Shown one piece after another: positions 1 to 5,033 of a stretch of 7,031 bases of DNA. Made by a program: the position numbers and the translations under genes. Each line of letters begins with the position of its first letter. Position 1 is the first letter of the stretch. The stretch comes from Pseudorhodobacter antarcticus (lineage in GTDB: Bacteria > Pseudomonadota > Alphaproteobacteria > Rhodobacterales > Rhodobacteraceae). The stretch is from assembly GCA_945897655.1 (NCBI GenBank), contig CAMDHB010000182.1, forward strand, positions 1 through 7,031, in the 5' to 3' direction. The notes beneath the pieces were generated by a model, which was not told the DNA's origin, ran no database searches, and worked only from the letters and a program-made list of their open reading frames with translations.

Positions 1-185
1 GATCCGGCTTTGGGTATGGCCGCTGATGGTTGCCGTGAAGGTGCTGGCCATTCAGGCGCGGGGGTCGACTGTATTCATCTTGCAGGTTTCGATCAGTCAC
101 GCGACGGCGGCCCGGTTTTCTGCCCCGGCGTCAGCGCCTGCGACGAGGGCGATTTTCGGTTCAAGGCCAAGGGGCGGAGCGTCCT
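1..185 (-). pseudogene. IS66 transposase (TnpC) C-terminal fragment, broken
   Basis: Read on the minus strand, the fragment begins RTLRPLALNRK near position 185. It continues in another frame as ALVAGADAGAEN, then LIETCKMNTVDPRA, and runs to SGHTQSRI at the window edge. This follows the conserved IS66 transposase tail (typically RPIALNRKNALFAGSDGGAENWA, then SLIETCKLNGVDP, then a GHPxSRI-like end). Three lesions are visible. A one-base frameshift falls between about 151 and 158. A TGA at 97-99 sits where the family has a Ser before LIETCK. A second TGA at 52-54 sits where the family usually has an aromatic residue after VDPxA. This tail is the family's conserved C-terminal part; the catalytic core would lie upstream and is absent. 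The remaining C-terminal residues would lie left of position 1. Identity is fairly sure and loss of function is certain. Confidence 0.75.
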
Positions 186-200
186 TGCCGCGCGGCAAGG
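183..200. repeat. 18-bp perfect palindrome inside the IS66 remnant
   Basis: The bases CCTTGCCGC are followed directly by their exact reverse complement GCGGCAAGG, an 18-bp perfect inverted repeat with no spacer. It sits exactly where recognisable TnpC sequence (RTLRP) begins, so it may mark the deletion or rearrangement junction of the element. A chance palindrome in GC-rich DNA is also possible. Confidence 0.6.
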
Positions 201-266
201 CGGCCCCGTCGCCACCATGATCTGAACCCGGTTTGAGGGGAGATCAATGGCATGACCGCAGCGCCA

Positions 267-401
267 TTACCAACTCAGCAACCCCGGCGGCAGATGGTTT
301 GCCTGAAAACCCTGCCGCCGCGCCACCTCGTTTACGGTACCTCCGGACACCAGCGTTCCAGAAACCATTCGAACCTTCGCATTATCCCACAAACGCCGCA
401 T
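267..401 (-). pseudogene. IS66 accessory protein TnpA N-terminal fragment
   Basis: The minus-strand reading from about 401 gives MRRLWDNAKVRMVSG, then TLVSGGTVNEVARRQGF, then QANHL, and stops at 267-269. The pattern R-R-x-W-x-x-x-x-K-x-x-[IM]-V, followed by G-x-T-V-N-E-V-A-R-R-x-G and x-N-x-L, is the helix-turn-helix start of IS66 TnpA (transposase orfA), a protein of about 100-150 residues. Homology fades after QANHL, where the reading runs into PPGLLSW and a stop. The same frame stays open upstream to about 618 without a stop, but residues before the MRRLW segment look unlike TnpA. No ribosome binding site stands out. The small residual length and the adjacent tnpC tail mark it as a remnant rather than a working regulator. 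Confidence 0.6.
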
Positions 402-551
402 CGCTGCCGGGGCCGGCAGCAACGCAACAAACCCAACGGCCTCCATCTGGCGCTCCCAATGAACTCCCACTGACACCGCCCTTGTAAATCCCCACTGAAT
501 GCGCAATCGCAGCTTGCAGAATAGGCAGGAAGGGGGGGGAAAGCGGTTACG

Positions 552-605
552 GCTTTGCGCAACGATCTGCGCCGTGACCTTGTCAAGCCACCGCTTCTGG
601 CCATT
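552..605 (-). pseudogene. Possible second TnpA-like scrap
   Basis: The minus strand reads NGQKRWLDKVTAQIVAQS in the same frame as the TnpA fragment at 267-401. The spacing R-W-x-D-x-V-x-A-Q-I-V-x-x-S resembles the opening helix of IS66 TnpA proteins (commonly RRWPDEVKAQIVAES). If real, it duplicates the same N-terminal region already seen at 360-401, which would mean two element copies decayed here. Only about 18 residues support it, so it could be chance. Confidence 0.25.
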
Positions 606-808
606 GGCCCGTATCTCTCAATTCCGCAGTCCCCTAAAAAACTCCGGCGAAGTCGGCATCGCGAAACTCCTGCGCCAATCTCCGTTACGGGCGAAGTCGC
701 AGATCATGCGAAAACTGGGAAGCATGAAGCCAGAAAACGCTAATCAAATACTTTGGCCGACCTTTTCATATCGTGAGCCCTCGGCTTAAAATATCGAGAG
801 GGGAAAGG
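606..808. other. Stretch with no recognisable gene
   Basis: No reading frame here shows a known motif or a credible ribosome binding site followed by protein-like composition. Local composition is more AT-rich around 735-800 than in the flanking genes. Together with 402-551, where the only notable item is a run of eight G at 532-539, it forms ordinary or decayed intergenic DNA between the IS66 remnant and the lysine operon. Confidence 0.5.
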
Positions 809-1067
809 ACTTGCTGGGTCGCAGCAAAGTTCAACAGGCGTAGGTTGGGTGGAACCCACCGCTTGCCCCCAAATCCGGGGACCTGGCCGATACCCAAACC
901 CCAGCCTGCACGCTTTACCTGAAACCCGATGAACAAAAGCCAAAAGCCGCTTGCAATTTCCTTGATTCCAAAGCGTCTGGATCTGCCTGCCCCCTTGCAG
1001 AATGGGCAATCCCCGGCTGGCGGAAGCCGGGGCTGGGTTGCATTTTCTGGAAAATGCAAACCAGCCC
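809..1067. repeat. Hairpin-dense intergenic segment
   Basis: At least five inverted repeats occur in about 260 bases without a gene. They are: TTGCTG/CAGCAA at 811-827, extendable by AC/GT across one bulged A; GGTGG/CCACC at 848-860 with a 3-nt loop; CCCC/GGGG at 867-880; CCCCGGCT/AGCCGGGG at 1011-1032 with a 6-nt loop; and the long stem at 1030-1067. The bases around 840-860 and the hairpin near 1011-1067 look to me like material that recurs between genes in related genomes. That is an impression I cannot verify here. Translations across the segment in both strands resemble no protein family. It may be a repeated palindromic intergenic element, with its right end serving as the 3' end of the lysine operon. 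Confidence 0.4.
1030..1067 (-). terminator. Long stem-loop 3' of the lysine-saccharopine operon
   Basis: The two 18-nt arms (1030-1047 and 1050-1067) pair at 17 of 18 positions around a 2-base centre, TG, at 1048-1049; the single mismatch is G1037 against A1060. In RNA the innermost pairs would open to give a workable loop. It starts 7 bases after the stop codon of the minus-strand gene ending at 1075, the expected place for a transcript end. No U-run follows on the minus strand, so it is not a textbook intrinsic terminator. It may instead act as a 3' stability structure, a factor-assisted terminator, or a palindromic repeat unit. Its last three bases (1030-1032) are shared with the neighbouring GC-rich hairpin at 1011-1032, so the two cannot both form fully. 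Confidence 0.45.
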
Positions 1068-1074
1068 ATCACCC

Positions 1075-2217
1075 TCACGCCGTATGGTCAATCCGCTCCA
1101 TATACTGCGCCAACCCCCGAACCTGACCCAACCAACTGTCAATCAGCTTTAGATCATGCGGCGCGGCATGCACCCCCACCGCAATCTCGCGCTTCAAGAG
1201 CGATGTGACCGCCATCGACACTGGCGTCGACACCAGCCGCGCCATCGCCGTGCCCCGCGCGTCGCCCCAGGCATCCATCGCCCAGGTCTCGTGGAACATG
1301 ATCCGCCCGTCCCGCTCGGCCTTCAGGTCGACGAACAGCAACACCCGGTCCGGCTCGCCCGGGGCATAGGAGTTGTCGCGCACAAACTCCGCCGCCATCT
1401 CGGCCAGCCGGGCATCGCCCTCCGGCCCCGACAACGTCTCAATCTCGCGGAACACCGGTGTCCAGGCCTCGGCCCAGCCGTTCAGCCGGATCGTGCCCCG
1501 CACAAAATCGCGCACCTTCCAGGCATCATCAAACCGGTAATCCTGCATGAACGGATAGCTGTCCCGGTTCGGATAGACCTCAAAGCTTTCCGGCGAGGGC
1601 AGCGGTGCATCATACCGCGTGATCGCATCCCAAGGCCGCGCCACCCGCAGTTCACTGAAATTCCGCAAAGACCGCGAGGGCGAGCGCAGCGCCTTCAGCA
1701 CCCCCAGCGGCGCCCAGGAAAACTTGTAGCGGAACGGATTGGGGATCTTCGGCACGCCGCCACAATAGCTCAGGAAAGACAGCACGTTCTCCGCATCATA
1801 CCCCGCCGACGCCCGATACCGCGCCACCAGATCATGCGCCATCAGATGGTCGATCCCCGGGTCAAGGCCAACCTCATTGACCGACACCAGCCCCGCATCG
1901 CGGAACGCCTGATCCAGCGCCTTCATCTCGGGCGAGATATAGGACGAACTCACAAAGTGAGCCCCCTTGCCCAGACACGCCTTGGCGATCCCCACATGGT
2001 GATCCACCGTCAGCATCGAAATCGCGATATCGCCGGGCTCCAGCGCCGCCGTCAACGCCTCCAACGAGTACGCCCGGATATCCGTGGCAATATCACCTAC
2101 CGCCTCCTGCGCCTTGGAAACCGTCCGGTTCCACACCACCACCCGGTGCCCCGCCTCGATCAGTTTCCGCAACCCCGGCCCCGAAGACAGCCCCGTGCCA
2201 CACCAATGTATCGTCAT
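1075..2217 (-). CDS. Saccharopine dehydrogenase, Lys9-like (NADP+, L-glutamate-forming)
   Basis: The 380-residue product belongs to the saccharopine dehydrogenase/reductase family. Fungal Lys9 interconverts saccharopine with alpha-aminoadipate 6-semialdehyde plus glutamate, using NADP(H). An N-terminal Rossmann fold opens with CGTGLSSGPGLRKL (residues 6-19) and ends its second strand at VVVWNRT. Family hallmarks follow in order: VSSSYISP (89-96), NEVGLDPGIDHLMA (114-127), SFLSYCGGVP (147-156), YKFSWAPLGVLKALR (164-178) and YPNRDS (215-220). These line up closely with yeast Lys9, although this protein is about 65 residues shorter. The ATG is preceded by a strong AGGAGG (2222-2227) that overlaps the stop codon of the upstream gene, so translation is probably coupled. 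It is the second gene of a two-gene operon with a Lys1-like enzyme. In bacteria that make lysine through diaminopimelate, such a pair would degrade lysine (inference). Another reductive role on a related amine, as in carboxynorspermidine dehydrogenase relatives, is less likely given the specific Lys9 motifs. Confidence 0.88.
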   Translation of the reverse strand: MTIHWCGTGLSSGPGLRKLIEAGHRVVVWNRTVSKAQEAVGDIATDIRAYSLEALTAALEPGDIAISMLTVDHHVGIAKACLGKGAHFVSSSYISPEMKALDQAFRDAGLVSVNEVGLDPGIDHLMAHDLVARYRASAGYDAENVLSFLSYCGGVPKIPNPFRYKFSWAPLGVLKALRSPSRSLRNFSELRVARPWDAITRYDAPLPSPESFEVYPNRDSYPFMQDYRFDDAWKVRDFVRGTIRLNGWAEAWTPVFREIETLSGPEGDARLAEMAAEFVRDNSYAPGEPDRVLLFVDLKAERDGRIMFHETWAMDAWGDARGTAMARLVSTPVSMAVTSLLKREIAVGVHAAPHDLKLIDSWLGQVRGLAQYMERIDHTA

Positions 2218-2219
2218 AG

Positions 2220-2229
2220 CCCCTCCTCA
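2220..2229 (-). promoter_or_regulatory. Shine-Dalgarno overlapping a stop codon (translational coupling)
   Basis: On the minus strand the sequence TGAGGAGGGG contains both the TGA stop of the Lys1-like gene and an AGGAGG ribosome binding site for the Lys9-like gene. The ATG follows 4 bases after AGGAGG. Ribosomes finishing the first gene are well placed to start the second, which would keep the two enzymes in step. Confidence 0.75.
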
Positions 2230-3276
2230 AACCGCCTTCACATGGCGATCAAATTCCACCTTGGCCCGCCCCCAGACACCACTGTCCAAGGCAACCAGCG
2301 TCAACAGCGACGGCAACAGCTGCGCCGCATAATCCTCACTGCTCTCCACCGGCATCAGCGAGGGCAGGTTATCAATCGCCGTCACATCCAGCGGCGGCAC
2401 ATCAGCCACCCGCAAAGCCGGCGCGTCCCAATCCGTCGCCCGGTCATACACCTTGATGGGCGAGAAATCCGAGGTCGGATCACAGGCAATATCCCCAATC
2501 ACCGTCAACGCCCGTGCCCCATCCCGGGCACTTGCAGGCACAAACACCGGGCACCCCGGCCGCGCCAGAATGCAATTCAAGAAGATGTCATGCTGCAACA
2601 CTTCCGGGAACGGCCCGCCACCCGCCGTCTCCGCCATATCCCATCTGGTAGGCCTGACCCCCATCGCATTCAGACAGTCCGCTGCCCCCGTGCCCACGCG
2701 CCCCAAGGCCCCGATGATGATCGCCGAAGGCCGCGAAAGCCCCGCCATCTCGCGCTCCAACTCGGCCACCAAGGCCGCCCGGCTGGCATAAACCGCCACC
2801 GGCCCGCAAATCCCGCCCCTCTGTTGGGCCGCCCAGCACTTCAAGCTCAAAGCCGCCCCGGCAAACCCCGCCCAATACCCAAACGCCGCCACCCGCCGCC
2901 CGTCCTCGCCAACAAGGTATTCGAGGTCATACAAAACCCCGCCCCCCGCCTTGAACCGCTTGAGCAACTCCCGCCCCGCAGGCTGCCCCTTATAGGCATG
3001 GCCAAACATGATATGCCGGTGGCGGAGCGGCGTGCCATCCTCCGGCAACTCTTTCAACCCAAACACAATCGCATCGAGCGGCGCGTCCGGCCAAGAGTTC
3101 TCGACCCCAATTTCACAGCCCGCAGCACGGTAGCCGTCAATCGGAATGGCCCGGACCGAGGAGGCCTCGACCGTTACCCTGATCCCCGCCCGCACCAGCG
3201 CAGCGGCCCCCTCAGGCGTCAAACCCACCCGCTCTTCATGCGCCCGCTGCTCGGCCCGAACCCAAAGATGCACCAT
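2227..3276 (-). CDS. Saccharopine dehydrogenase, Lys1-like (NAD+, L-lysine-forming)
   Basis: The 349-residue product closely follows fungal Lys1 (about 370 residues), a cytosolic enzyme that interconverts saccharopine with lysine plus 2-oxoglutarate using NAD(H). Visible landmarks are LWVRAEQRAHEERVGLTP (residues 4-21), with Arg16 at the place of a yeast active-site Arg; GLKELP with Lys75; FGHAYK with His93 (the Lys and His match the catalytic pair described for yeast Lys1); LYDLEYL (115-121); GRRVAAFGYWAGFAGAAL (126-143); the nucleotide loop GALGRVGTGA (189-198); RWDMAET and GGPFPE; and NLPSLMP plus LLPSLL near the end. The start chosen is the ATG at 3276 because GGGGAGG (3282-3288) lies 5 bases upstream and because yeast-like homology begins at once (VHLWVRAE). 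An upstream in-frame ATG near 3480 would run antisense through the GrpB-like gene and adds 68 residues without homology. It is the first gene of a two-gene operon; the Lys9-like gene follows after 9 bases. Lysine breakdown is the likely physiological direction (inference). Confidence 0.9.
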   Translation of the reverse strand: MVHLWVRAEQRAHEERVGLTPEGAAALVRAGIRVTVEASSVRAIPIDGYRAAGCEIGVENSWPDAPLDAIVFGLKELPEDGTPLRHRHIMFGHAYKGQPAGRELLKRFKAGGGVLYDLEYLVGEDGRRVAAFGYWAGFAGAALSLKCWAAQQRGGICGPVAVYASRAALVAELEREMAGLSRPSAIIIGALGRVGTGAADCLNAMGVRPTRWDMAETAGGGPFPEVLQHDIFLNCILARPGCPVFVPASARDGARALTVIGDIACDPTSDFSPIKVYDRATDWDAPALRVADVPPLDVTAIDNLPSLMPVESSEDYAAQLLPSLLTLVALDSGVWGRAKVEFDRHVKAV

Positions 3277-3298
3277 CGCCGCCTCCCCATTTTCCCTG

Positions 3299-3327
3299 CT
3301 GATAGCAGAGTTGCCCTTGGCCCCCAA
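3299..3327 (-). promoter_or_regulatory. Candidate promoter of the lysine-saccharopine operon
   Basis: In the 99-base gap between the divergent genes, the minus strand shows TTGGGG (3322-3327), a 17-base spacer, and TATCAG (3299-3304), a partial match to the sigma-70 type -35 and -10 boxes. The expected RNA start would leave a short leader before the GGGGAGG site. The small palindrome TTGG-N3-CCAA overlaps the -35 box and could be an operator. Matches are weak and this is only a candidate. Confidence 0.25.
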
Positions 3328-3375
3328 CCCGCTTTCCGCCATCCTGCGGCCAGTTGCGACCCAAGGGGGAACGCC

Positions 3376-3933
3376 GTGCGCATCCTCATCGTCCCACCCG
3401 ATCCGACCTGGCCCGCCGCCTTTGCCCGCGTCAAGGCCAGCCTTGGACCTGCCTTGCCCGCTGGCGCAATCGTCCATCATATCGGCTCAACCGCCGTGCC
3501 CGGCCTGCCCGCCAAAGACATCATTGATGTGCAAGTGACGGTGACTCGCCTTTCGGACCTGAACCACGCCAGCCTTGCCGCCGCAGGCTTGACCCGCCGC
3601 CCGCATACCACCGACCACCTGCCGCCCGGCCTGACACTGTCCGCCGCCGAGCTTGGCAAAGTCCTGTACCGGGGCGAAAACCCAGTCGCCAATATCCATT
3701 CCCGCGAACAGGGCCGCTTCAACCAACGCTACCCCCTCCTCTGCCGCGATTACCTGCGCGCCCACCCCCTTGCAGCCGCTGCCTATGCCACGATCAAGCA
3801 CAACCTTGCCGCCCGGTTCCCCGATGACATCGAAGTCTATTACGACATCAAGGACCCGGTGTTTGACCTGATCATGGTTGGGGCCACGGATTGGGCTGAC
3901 CATACCGGATGGACCATCCCCTTGGGCGATTGA
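3376..3933 (+). CDS. GrpB/UPF0157 family protein
   Basis: The 185-residue product matches the GrpB (UPF0157) family, which belongs to the nucleotidyltransferase-like superfamily; its cellular reaction is not established as far as I know. The hallmark segment is HHIGSTAVPGLPAKDIIDVQV (about residues 34-54), where the GS pair, Lys47 and Asp51 sit at the presumed nucleotide-binding turn. Other family traits are an N-terminal P-x-D-P-x-W motif (residues 8-12), VANIHSRE (104-111) and a C-terminal half rich in helices. Its length is ordinary for a stand-alone member. The start is GTG at 3376: AAGGGGGA lies 5 bases upstream (3363-3370), and the typical family opening (ILIVPPDPTWPAAF) follows immediately. 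The same frame is open far upstream, but that part is antisense to the lysine genes. It is divergent from the lysine operon and convergent with the transporter, with 46 bases to the transporter's 3' end, so it is probably a single-gene unit. No functional link to its neighbours is visible. Confidence 0.85.
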   Translation: MRILIVPPDPTWPAAFARVKASLGPALPAGAIVHHIGSTAVPGLPAKDIIDVQVTVTRLSDLNHASLAAAGLTRRPHTTDHLPPGLTLSAAELGKVLYRGENPVANIHSREQGRFNQRYPLLCRDYLRAHPLAAAAYATIKHNLAARFPDDIEVYYDIKDPVFDLIMVGATDWADHTGWTIPLGD

Positions 3934-3979
3934 TCCTTTGGGTCGGCAGGCAAGGATCGGTCCAACGACCAGCGCGCTG

Positions 3980-4903
3980 TCACCCCTGCGGGGTCACCGC
4001 CGTCCGGCTGCGGGCCCGCTCCAACCCCAACTTGCGCTCCCGCCAGATGATCAGGATACCCGCCGTCACAATCAGCGCCGCCCCGGCCAGCATGGTCAGG
4101 GTCGGCACCTCGCCAAAGACGAAATAGCCGATCCCCAGCGCGAACAGCATCGAGGCGTATTCAAAGGGTGCGACCAACGAAGCATCGGCCTCGCGGTAGC
4201 TGGCAGTCAGGAATATCTGGCCCACCCCGCCCAGTACCCCGGCCCCGATCAGCAGTGCCACCTCCCGCCCGGTCGGGATTACCCAGCCAAAGGGCAACGT
4301 GATCAGGGACAGAACGGTCGAGGTGACGGAGAAGTAGAAGACAATCGTTGTGGTCTTTTCGGTCAATATCAGCTTGCGGACAAAGACCTGCGCCATCGCC
4401 GCGAAGAGGGCACCGCACAACACGACCATCGCCCCCAACGCCTCGGCATGGCCGACCCCGGCGCCGCTGGTGATGGTCAGCCTTGGGCTGAGGACGATCA
4501 ACACCCCGGTCAGGCCCAGGGCGACACAGGCGATGCGAAAGGCGCGGACATCCTCGCCCAGGAACATCGCCGCGAGCACCACCACCATCAGGGGCGCGGC
4601 ATAGCTGATGGCTGTCACCTCGGGCAGCGGCAGCAAGCCAAGCCCCGCAAACCCCATCCCCATCGCCAGCGTACCCACCAAACCGCGCCAGACATGGCCC
4701 ATCGTGTTGACCGTGCCAAAGCCTGTTGACAACTCCCCCTGCAAGGCCAGCCAGACCAGGATCACGGGGATGGCAAAGAATGACCGAAAGAACACGGCTT
4801 CCCCGGGCGGAACATGGGCCGCCGTGGCCTTGATCATCGACGCCATGACGATGAAGACCAGCACCGAAATGATCTTGAGGATGATGCCACGCAGGGGTCT
4901 CAT
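3980..4903 (-). CDS. EamA/DMT-superfamily membrane transporter
   Basis: The 307-residue product has the layout of a drug/metabolite transporter: ten hydrophobic segments in two EamA repeats. Approximate helices are 8-28, 37-56, 72-92, 94-114, 122-140, 152-176, 184-206, 214-233, 243-264 and 268-288. Family signatures include FFRSFFAIPVIL at the second helix, PLPEVTAISYAAPLMVVVLAAMFLGE closing the first repeat, and the matching DASLVAPFEYASMLFALGIGYFVFGE in the second. A positively charged tail (WRERKLGLERARSR) follows the last helix and is probably cytoplasmic. It sits in the inner membrane and probably exports or imports a small metabolite; the substrate cannot be read from sequence. Only a weak GGAA lies upstream of the ATG at 4903, so the start rests on the protein's N-terminal helix. 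It is divergent from adenine deaminase across 130 bases, so a purine-related substrate is possible but unproven. A small hairpin, ACCCC-TGC-GGGGT (3982-3994), overlaps the end of the gene. Confidence 0.87.
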   Translation of the reverse strand: MRPLRGIILKIISVLVFIVMASMIKATAAHVPPGEAVFFRSFFAIPVILVWLALQGELSTGFGTVNTMGHVWRGLVGTLAMGMGFAGLGLLPLPEVTAISYAAPLMVVVLAAMFLGEDVRAFRIACVALGLTGVLIVLSPRLTITSGAGVGHAEALGAMVVLCGALFAAMAQVFVRKLILTEKTTTIVFYFSVTSTVLSLITLPFGWVIPTGREVALLIGAGVLGGVGQIFLTASYREADASLVAPFEYASMLFALGIGYFVFGEVPTLTMLAGAALIVTAGILIIWRERKLGLERARSRTAVTPQG

Positions 4904-5033
4904 CCGGGCAGGGTTCCATGGCGGGTGGATGAGCGCAAGCCCCTACTGGCATGGCTGCGGTTCGGATCAGCGGACTTGGCAAAGGCCCCATTTCGCGGGA
5001 TGGTCAAAACATCTGATCACAGGAGACCACCCC
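4904..5033. promoter_or_regulatory. Divergent promoter region between transporter and adenine deaminase
   Basis: This 130-base gap must hold the start signals of both divergent genes. For the deaminase, AGGAGA (5021-5026) lies 7 bases before the ATG at 5034 and is convincing as a ribosome binding site. A TTGGCA at 4976-4981 could be a -35 box, but the matching -10 region near 4999-5005 is poor. TGATCA at 5014-5019 is a short palindrome. No purine riboswitch fold was recognised. For the transporter no clear promoter or ribosome binding site was seen. Confidence 0.4.

Larger units (their letters stand above)
1..401 (-). mobile_element. Decayed IS66-family insertion element, internally deleted and cut by the window edge
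   Basis: Two pieces of IS66-type coding sequence lie close together on the minus strand. The rightmost (267-401) resembles the N-terminal helix-turn-helix part of the small protein TnpA. The leftmost (1-185) resembles the C-terminal end of the large transposase TnpC. In intact IS66 elements these two regions are separated by the rest of tnpA, by tnpB and by most of tnpC, roughly 2 kb; here about 80 bases separate them. The order and strand match an intact element, so a single internal deletion followed by point decay is the simplest explanation (inference). No terminal inverted repeats could be assigned: the tnpC side runs out of the window, and no clear end was seen on the tnpA side. The element cannot encode its own transposase. 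The IS66 assignment rests on remembered family motifs, not on a search. Confidence 0.7.

Noticed and set aside
10..225. Plus-strand small open frame of 71 codons at the left edge
   Set aside because: It is antisense to the IS66 transposase tail, which explains its open frame.
740..1078. Minus-strand open frame of 112 codons after the lysine operon
   Set aside because: It overlaps the hairpin cluster, has no ribosome binding site or motif, and its composition does not look like a protein.
1156..3375. Plus-strand open frame of about 740 codons leading into the GrpB-like gene
   Set aside because: It is antisense to both saccharopine genes, is overloaded with Arg, His and Pro, shows no domain, and its openness follows from GC-rich codon bias of the real minus-strand genes.
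3277..3480. Upstream extension of the Lys1-like gene to an ATG at 3480
   Set aside because: It would overlap the GrpB-like gene on the other strand and adds non-homologous residues; GGGGAGG 5 bases before 3276 fixes the start.
3878..4729. Plus-strand open frame of 283 codons opposite the transporter
   Set aside because: It is Gln/His/Arg-rich and featureless; the minus strand gives a ten-helix DMT protein with family signatures.
4608..5033. Upstream extension of the adenine deaminase frame
   Set aside because: The extension is antisense to the transporter and has no Ade homology; a good ribosome binding site supports the ATG at 5034.
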